NCBI GenBank assembly: GCA_008931825.1
Contig: QXVZ01029656.1
Location: 1-20,638, forward strand
Direction: 5' to 3'
DNA length: 20,638 bases
From: Phallusia fumigata
Lineage: Eukaryota; Chordata; Ascidiacea; Phlebobranchia; Ascidiidae
Each line of letters opens with the position of its first letter. Position 1 is the first letter of the stretch. Of this stretch, positions 15,571 to 20,638 are shown piece by piece. Made by a program: the position numbers and the translations under genes. The notes beneath the pieces were generated by a model, which was not told the DNA's origin, made no database searches, and saw nothing but the letters and a program-made list of their open reading frames with translations.

Positions 15571-15725
15571 GAACTTTGGTCACAAGGCTGTCAAGGGAAA
15601 ATCGGAATTTGGAAGACACCATTTCTGGTTGAAGGATTGCTGGGTGTAATGACAATTTGTCGAAGTGTATATTCATATACGGTCATAATGTTTCGGTTTC
15701 AGTTTGGATGAAACTTCCACAACAG
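15571..15725 (+). pseudogene. Array exon 25, extended
   Basis: 155 nt between TTGTTTTCAG and CAACAG|GTAGAT. It begins NFGHKAVKGKSEFG; with a one-base shift it reads KTPFLVEGLLGVMTICRS and stays open for another 17 codons before TGA near 15711. It carries about 45 nt not found in other exons. Last unit with core, acceptor and donor together. Confidence 0.35.
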
Positions 15726-15822
15726 GTAGATATAATTAATGCAATGCGTTTTTTACGATTTTATCTGATTAACACTAGGTAATAAATGAAATAGTTTTTG
15801 ACTTATTGTCGGTACATTTTCA

Positions 15823-16317
15823 TCAAACTTTGATTCTGTTAATTTTGTTAACTTTGATTCTGACAGAAATTACATTCCAACGCAAATAGAAGACAGCCGG
15901 AGCCGTATTAGAAAAGGGACCCACATTTTCGGTAAATGTATAACTCTTACTGCCATGCGAAGGCGGTATAACGTTGGCTAGATACTGTGGTAAAAACGTA
16001 CCTAGTACATGACTGAGGCATGGAAAAAAGGCGGTATAACGTGCACTTATCCTGTCTTCGCATGGTAATAAATTTAAATATTCATCAACCAGATTGCGTA
16101 TGACGAAGAATTCTTTGTACTTCACCTGTTTTTTTTTCGCAAAAGAATGACAGAAGAAAGAGTTGTATTCTAGTGGAAGAGAACAGAACAGTGAACGCAT
16201 ACAGGTGAGTTTTTGGTACTTTATCAGTATTGTATTGTAGTTTTGTTGTCCCCACCTAATTACCCCCAAACACATTCTTAACCCTCTATGGGGGCTATTT
16301 AGTTGACAATTTGTCAA
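15823..16317 (-). CDS. Unrecognised minus-strand ORF, 164 codons
   Basis: The longest frame outside the minisatellites starts at 16317 and includes QVKYKEFFVIRNLVDEYLNL and LPCEDRISARYTAFFP. It shows no domain, membrane helix or motif I know. Its C-terminal 60 residues lie in repeat C, where the second copy (16882-17060) has a related reading (FTEKVDSFSNTSPVV against FTENVGPFSNTAPAV), so that part may come from a transposon. A chance frame is quite possible. Confidence 0.15.
   Translation of the reverse strand: MTNCQLNSPHRGLRMCLGVIRWGQQNYNTILIKYQKLTCMRSLFCSLPLEYNSFFCHSFAKKKQVKYKEFFVIRNLVDEYLNLLPCEDRISARYTAFFPCLSHVLGTFLPQYLANVIPPSHGSKSYTFTENVGPFSNTAPAVFYLRWNVISVRIKVNKINRIKV
15826..16000. repeat. 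Repeat C, copy 1
   Basis: AACTTTGATTCTGTTA, AAATTACAT, GTGTTAGAAAAGG-like text, TTTTCGGTAAAT and CATGCGAAG match 16882-17060 in the same order at moderate identity. CCATGCGAAG (15953-15962) is repeated inverted as CTTCGCATGG (16056-16065), which could be inner ends of a transposon. Type unknown. Confidence 0.45.
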
Positions 16318-16450
16318 AATGTATGTTTACATAAACATATCATACAAATTTAGTCGTGTTCATTGATACAACATTAAGTATTGTTAATCTACTGCATATT
16401 TGACTACTGATATTTATGGGTCCCCCTTTCATGTTTTGTGCATCTGTACT
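16066..16450. other. Unassigned stretch
   Basis: Only the minus-strand frame noted above and one strong donor-like ACAG|GTGAGT at 16204 are visible. No array core, repeat match or RNA gene. Confidence 0.4.
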
Positions 16451-16850
16451 GATGGTGCTGACCTACCACAAGTTTTTTTCTACCCGAAGCTTGTCCATGC
16501 CGTTTTGCCATGAAATGTTTAGTGGATTCGGATAAAACTTTCACAGCTGGTAGATATGGGCAATGGTGTTTTGCCATCTCTCGTTTGACCCCATAGCGTC
16601 AGTAGTTAACCCACTAGCCCCACAAGAGTAAAACCGTTTTGATGTTATTAAACGTTTTGCAAACTTACGCTGTGGCAAACACCACAAACGAAAAATTTCT
16701 CTGGTGATATGGATAAAAAGTGACAACAAAGTGAAGTTGGATGGACTGTAAAGCACACAGTTGAATGAAACTACAGGCGGTGGGAAGTCAAGTTAGTCAG
16801 TACACACGTGGTTGCCTTGTGGCTCCTTCTGATAATTACCCTTTTAAACC
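16450..16850 (+). repeat. Module B repeat, copy 4
   Basis: TTTTTTTCTACCC, GCTTGTCCATGCCGTTTTGCC, GGATAAAACTTTCA, TTTGACCCC, CTAGCCCC, GCAAACACCACAAACG and GGTTGCCTTGTGGCTCC combine the parts seen separately at 10137 and 14431, so this may be the most complete copy. No coding potential is recognised. Confidence 0.5.
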
Positions 16851-16881
16851 GTTGTAGTTATCATCAATAACTTTACTATGA

Positions 16882-17060
16882 CTTTGAAATAACTTTGATT
16901 CTGTTATTTTGGTGCAGACTTTCGTCAACACCCGTTTTTGAATTACCAGACAAAAATTACATAGAAGAAGACGACACAAAGAGAGGACAACAGGAGACGT
17001 GTTAGAAAAGGAATCAACTTTTTCGGTGAATTTCGGTAAATAGTCATGCGAAGACAGTTT
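16882..17060. repeat. Repeat C, copy 2
   Basis: It matches copy 1 from TTTGAAATAACTTTGATTCT to AGTCATGCGAAGACAG. It directly follows module B copy 4 and directly precedes minisatellite A. Confidence 0.45.
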
Positions 17061-17069
17061 AGTGTGCAC

Positions 17070-17290
17070 AACAATCTATGTATTGTTCTCGTATTGTTTG
17101 TGACTGTATGTATTGATCTCGTATTGGTTGTGTATGTTGTGTTGTTCTCGTATTAGTTGTGTATGTGTATGTTATGTATGTATATGTTGTTCTTGTATCG
17201 GTTGTGTATGTATGTGTTGATGTCGCATAGGTTGCGTGTGTATGTGTTGATCGCGTAGTGATTCTGTATGTATGTGTTGTTTCTCGCATT
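17070..17290. repeat. Minisatellite A, first block
   Basis: About seven degenerate copies of GATCTCGTATTGGTTGTGTATG with TATG-rich spacers of variable length. The same motif makes up the block from 17905. Confidence 0.75.
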
Positions 17291-17299
17291 ATGAATATA

Positions 17300-17904
17300 T
17301 TTGAGAACATACTGGTTGTATATGTACATTGAGAAATTTCAACTTTATTCTTTATTGTTTGTAGCCAAGTATTACTGCCACGAAAAAAGAAGCAAAACAC
17401 ACTTCAATTCAGACCGACATTTATACAGATAAGTTTAAACCATTTTCCTTGTATGTAATGATTACAAGTAAATTAAGTTTCGATCTGGACAACGAATTAA
17501 ATTTAACATGGGTGGTGGTACAGAGTGCACGCTGACCGCCCCCTTGTACGCCCATTGCATTGCTTGTCCTAAACAATTTTTTTTCAGTAACTGTGCATCA
17601 CTAATAGCGGCATTTCTCGCTTTGTTATTTGTGCGTTTTTTTCTTTAGAACATTCGACCAGCACTGACCACGGAAGACCATCACTGCTTGCAGGACTACT
17701 GGGTTTTAATACGGACAGCTGACTGAAACGAAATAAATAAAATTTAGATGGTGCTTTTGGATGCTTTTTGCGAAATGATAATGGGCGTTTTTTGTATTTT
17801 TTGTCTGTGGTATGTTTTTGTTTCATGAACTTCTTGGACTTTCTGCTGAACTTATGTTTTTTCGTCATTTTACGGTAATAGTATGCTACTTTAGTGTACT
17901 TTGT
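17300..17904 (+). other. Spacer between minisatellite blocks with array exon remnants
   Basis: Most of 17300-17580 shows nothing I can assign. At 17641-17735, after TTCTTTAG, GGAAGACCATCACTGCTTGC and AGGACTACTGGGT align with the GAGACCATTTCTGGCTGTAAG / ATTGCTGGGA part of the exons (readable as LLAGLLG). At 17806-17850, GGTATGTTTTTGTTTCATGAACTTCTTG is a unit start whose CAG has become CATG. So the array once extended to here. Confidence 0.4.
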
Positions 17905-18630
17905 GTTATTATTGATTGGTTGTGTATGTGTGTGTTGATCTCGAATGGGATGTGGTATGGTTGTGTTGATCTCGTATTACTTTTGTACGCATGTATTTTG
18001 ATCTGGGTTGGTTGTGTAGTGTATGTATGTGTTGATATCGTATTGGTTGTGTATGTCTCGCATTGGTTGTGTATGTATGTGTTGATCTCGCATTGGTTGC
18101 GTATAGTTGTGTTTATCTCGTATTGGTTGTGTAAGTGTGTGTTGTATGTGTTGATTCGTATTGGTTATGTAAGTGTGTGTTGTATGTGTTGATCTCGTAT
18201 TGGTTGTGTACGTGTGTGTTGTATGTGTTGATATCGTATTGGTTGTGTATGGTTGTGTTGATCTCGTATTATGGTTGTGTTGATCTCGTATTATAGTTAT
18301 GTTGATCTCGTATTGGTTGGGTATGGTTGTGTTGATCTCGTATTGGTTGTGTATGTCTCGCATTGGTTGAATAGTGTATGTCTGTGTTGATCTCGTATTG
18401 GATGGATGTGTTGATCTCGTATTGGTTGTGTATGTCTCGCATTGGTTGCATAGCGTATGTGTGTTTTGATCTCGTTTTGGTTGTGCAGTGTATGTATGTG
18501 TTGATCTCGCGTTGGTTGTATAGTGTATGTGTGTGTTGATCTCGCATTGGTTGTGTATGTATGTGTTGACCTGGCATTGGTTGTGCATGTATGTGTTGAT
18601 CTCGCAATGGTTGTGTATGGGTGTGTTGAC
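17905..18630. repeat. Minisatellite A, second block
   Basis: About 24 degenerate copies of GATCTCGTATTGGTTGTGTATG, spaced 20-40 bp apart; GATCTCGCATTGG and GTCTCGCATTGG variants alternate. The minus strand is open for about 200 codons (Gln/Asn/Thr/His-rich), which follows from repeat copies whose spacing keeps the frame and lacks stops. Not called as a gene. Confidence 0.85.
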
Positions 18631-19650
18631 CTCTTAAGGAAGATTCCACCTCTAAGAGAGATCTACCACTAAGAGACATTCGACTTCTAAAAGAGATTCG
18701 ACCTCTAAGAGAGATTTCACCTCCCCTCTAATGAGACTAAGAGAGACTTCACCTCTACAGAGATTTCACCTCTAAGAGAGACTTTTCACATCTAAAAAAC
18801 ACTAAGAGTGATTCCACCTCTAAGAGAGACTTCACTTTCAAGAGAGATTTCAGATTTCACCTCTTAGAGAGATTTCACCTCTAATGAGAGATTTCACCTC
18901 TTAGAGAGATTCCACCTCTAAGAGAGATTCCCCTCTAAGAGAGATTCCACCTCTAAGAGAGATTCCACCTCGAAGAGAGATTTCACCTCTAAAAGCGATT
19001 TCACCTCTAATGAGACTTTACCTCTAGAGATGAGAGATATGAGTAGACACATTCCACCTCTAATTTGGTTTTGTAAATCTAGAGAGATTCCACCTCCAAT
19101 GCGACTTCACCTCTAGAGACATTTCACCTCTAGAGACATTCTAAGAGAGATTTCACCTCTCATCTCTAAGAGAGATTCCACCTCTAAGAAAGATTCCACC
19201 TCCAATGAGGAGATTTCCACCTCGAAGAGAGATTCCACCTCTAATGAGAGATCCACCTCTAAGAAAGATTCCACCTCCAATGAGGAGATTTCCACCTCTA
19301 TGAGAGATTTCACCTCTAAGAGAGATTTCCACCTCGAAGAGAGATTCCACCTCTAATGAGACTTCACCTCTAATGAGACTTCACCTCTAGAGAGATTTCA
19401 CCTCTCATCTCTAAGAGAGACTTCACCTCTAGAGATATTCCACCTCTAAAAGAGATTCCACCTGTAAGAGAGATTTCACCTCTGAGACTTCACCTCTAGA
19501 GAGACTTCACCTCTCATCTCTAAGAGAGACGACTTCACCTCAAGAGAGATTCCACCTCTAGAGAGACTTCACCTCTATAAGAGAGACTTCACCTCTCACT
19601 TCACCTCTAGAGAGATTCTACCTCTAAGAGAGATTTCACCTCTAAGAGAG
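18631..19650. repeat. Minisatellite B, degenerate part
   Basis: Irregular repeats built on AGAGATTCCACCTCTAAG, with variants GAGACTTCACCTCTA, AGAGATTTCACCTC and TCTAATGAGA. Units differ in length and order. It begins directly at the end of minisatellite A (GTTGACCTCTTAAGGAAG). Confidence 0.88.
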
Positions 19651-20154
19651 ATTCCACCTCTAAGAGAGATTCCACCTCTAAGAGAGATTCCACCTCTAAG
19701 AGAGATTCCACCTCTAAGAGAGATTCCACCTCTAAGAGAGATTCCACCTCTAAGAGAGATTCCACCTCTAAGAGAGATTCCACCTCTAAGAGAGATTCCA
19801 CCTCTAAGAGAGATTCCACCTCTAAGAGAGATTCCACCTCTAAGAGAGATTCCACCTCTAAGAGAGATTCCACCTCTAAGAGAGATTCCACCTCTAAGAG
19901 AGATTCCACCTCTAAGAGAGATTCCACCTCTAAGAGAGATTCCACCTCTAAGAGAGATTCCACCTCTAAGAGAGATTCCACCTCTAAGAGAGATTCCACC
20001 TCTAAGAGAGATTCCACCTCTAAGAGAGATTCCACCTCTAAGAGAGATTCCACCTCTAAGAGAGATTCCACCTCTAAGAGAGATTCCACCTCTAAGAGAG
20101 ATTCCACCTCTAAGAGAGATTCCACCTCTAAGAGAGATTCCACCTCTAAGAGAG
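19651..20154. repeat. Minisatellite B, 28 perfect 18-bp copies
   Basis: ATTCCACCTCTAAGAGAG repeats 28 times without a single difference (504 bp). Eighteen is a multiple of three, so the minus strand is open and reads LLEVES over and over; no protein is inferred from that. Uniformity against the degenerate flanks indicates recent expansion or homogenisation. Confidence 0.95.
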
Positions 20155-20638
20155 ATTTCACCTCCCCTCTAATGAGGCTTCACCTCTAGAGAGATTTCAC
20201 CTCTGAGACTTCACCTCTAGCCTCTCATCTCTAAGAGAGACTTCACCTCTAGAGATATTCCACCTCTAATGAGACTTCACCTCTAGAGAGATTCTACCTC
20301 TAAGAGAGATTTCACCTCTAAGAGAGATTCCACCTCTAATGAGACTTCACCTCTAGAGAGATTTCACCTCTTCTCTCTAAGAGAGACTTCACCTCAAGAG
20401 AGATTCCACCTCTAAGAGAGATTCCACCTCTAAGAGACATTCCACCTCTAAGAGAGATTCCACCTCTAAGAGAGATTTCACCTCCCCTCTAATGAGGCTT
20501 CACCTCTAGAGAGATTTCACCTCTGAGACTTCACCTCTAGCCTCTCATCTCTAAGAGAGACTTCACCTCTAGAGATATTCCACCTCTAATGAGACTTCAC
20601 CTCTAGAGAGATTCTACCTCTAAGAGAGATTTCACCTC
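20155..20638. repeat. Minisatellite B, higher-order repeat of 320 bp
   Basis: 20161-20318 appears identical to 20481-20638 (CCTCCCCTCTAATGAGGCTT as the marker at both starts), a period of 320 bp cut by the window end. The array therefore continues beyond the window. Confidence 0.85.

Larger units (their letters stand above)
234..15725 (+). repeat. Tandem array of about 25 exon-like units (monomer about 260 bp)
   Basis: Recognisable cores start near 238, 501, 995, 1276, 1475, 5289, 5949, 8543, 8949, 9194, 9706, 9959, 10413, 10695, 11584, 12028, 14940, 15185 and 15467, with cut-off ones at 1763 and 8275. The distance from core to the following CAG is about 100-118 nt, and from the exon end to the next core about 40-75 nt where no transposon intervenes. 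Exon blocks are 48-155 nt. Units to the left are more alike and are arranged in higher-order blocks; units to the right of 11 kb are more diverged and spaced out by other repeats. The same strand and the same order of parts in all units argue against independent insertions of a transposon. An untranscribed satellite that happens to contain splice-like motifs cannot be excluded. Confidence 0.85.

Noticed and set aside
16146..16204. Possible unrelated exon between a T-rich tract and the strong donor ACAG|GTGAGT
   Set aside because: The acceptor side (TTTTTTTTTCGCAAAAG) is weak and there is no similarity to any other block, so the donor may be chance.
17977..18588. A 203-codon minus-strand ORF rich in Gln, Asn, Thr and His
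   Set aside because: It lies wholly inside degenerate minisatellite A and has no non-repeat part.
19651..20154. CRISPR array
   Set aside because: Repeats are directly contiguous with no spacers, and the context is eukaryotic.
19607..20161. A 184-codon minus-strand ORF made of LLEVES repeats
   Set aside because: It follows from an 18-bp period without stops. There is no unique sequence, promoter or splice context to support a protein.
1..20638. tRNA or rRNA genes
   Set aside because: Nothing with a cloverleaf, A/B box spacing or rRNA-like sequence was noticed on either strand by reading; a covariance-model scan would be needed for certainty.

Overview
This is an AT-rich, repeat-dominated stretch of nuclear DNA from a eukaryote, most likely an animal. 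The reasons are spliceosomal-type exon boundaries (T-rich tract plus CAG before, AAG|GTAA after), an APE-type non-LTR retrotransposon of the L1/Tx1 kind, hAT-type non-autonomous DNA transposons and long minisatellites. Nothing looks bacterial: there are no operons, no long unique ORFs and no RNA genes that I can recognise. I cannot name the species.

The backbone of positions 1 to about 15.7 kb is a tandem array of roughly 25 diverged copies of a unit of about 260 bp. Each unit holds (i) an intronic core of 28 nt that starts AAGGCTAACCAGGGTGCACA and ends CTGTTTAG, (ii) about 105-118 nt later a 3' splice-site-like sequence (TTTTTGTTTCAG), (iii) an exon-like block of usually 78-120 nt, and (iv) a 5' splice-site-like sequence (AACAAG|GTAATT). 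In units 1-17 most blocks have a length divisible by three. Read with one base before the first full codon, they give related peptides of 28-40 residues containing FLAVRLLGSPTPQTAEC. Seven blocks are open end to end in that frame and others carry one or two stops or a frameshift. If joined, the introns would all be phase 2 and the junction codon would be AG|G or AG|A, both Arg. I do not recognise the peptide. My reading is a decaying, or partly functional, array of symmetric repeat exons, and it is the best candidate for something undescribed.

The array has been rearranged in blocks. About 1-1440 corresponds to about 8792-10126. About 1471-4420 corresponds to 5285-8132 and includes the 5' part of a LINE (5' UTR, CCHC-finger ORF1, beginning of the APE endonuclease), so the LINE was duplicated with its flanks. 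A hAT-like MITE of about 215 bp with GCGTCGC motifs sits at the same place in the intron in several units and was copied with them.

From about 10.1 to 17.1 kb the array is broken up by a second repeat family (module B), by a 661-bp element with 10-bp perfect inverted ends (12720-13380), by a 776-bp hAT-like element with a near-perfect 8-bp target duplication (13655-14430), and by repeat C (15826-16000 and 16882-17060). Unit remnants continue to about 17.85 kb.

The right end is satellite DNA: a degenerate minisatellite built on GATCTCGTATTGGTTGTGTATG (17070-17290 and 17905-18630), then a minisatellite with an 18-bp period from 18631 to the window end, containing 28 perfect consecutive copies (19651-20154) and a 320-bp higher-order repeat. 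Long minus-strand ORFs there are products of the repeat period and I do not call them genes.
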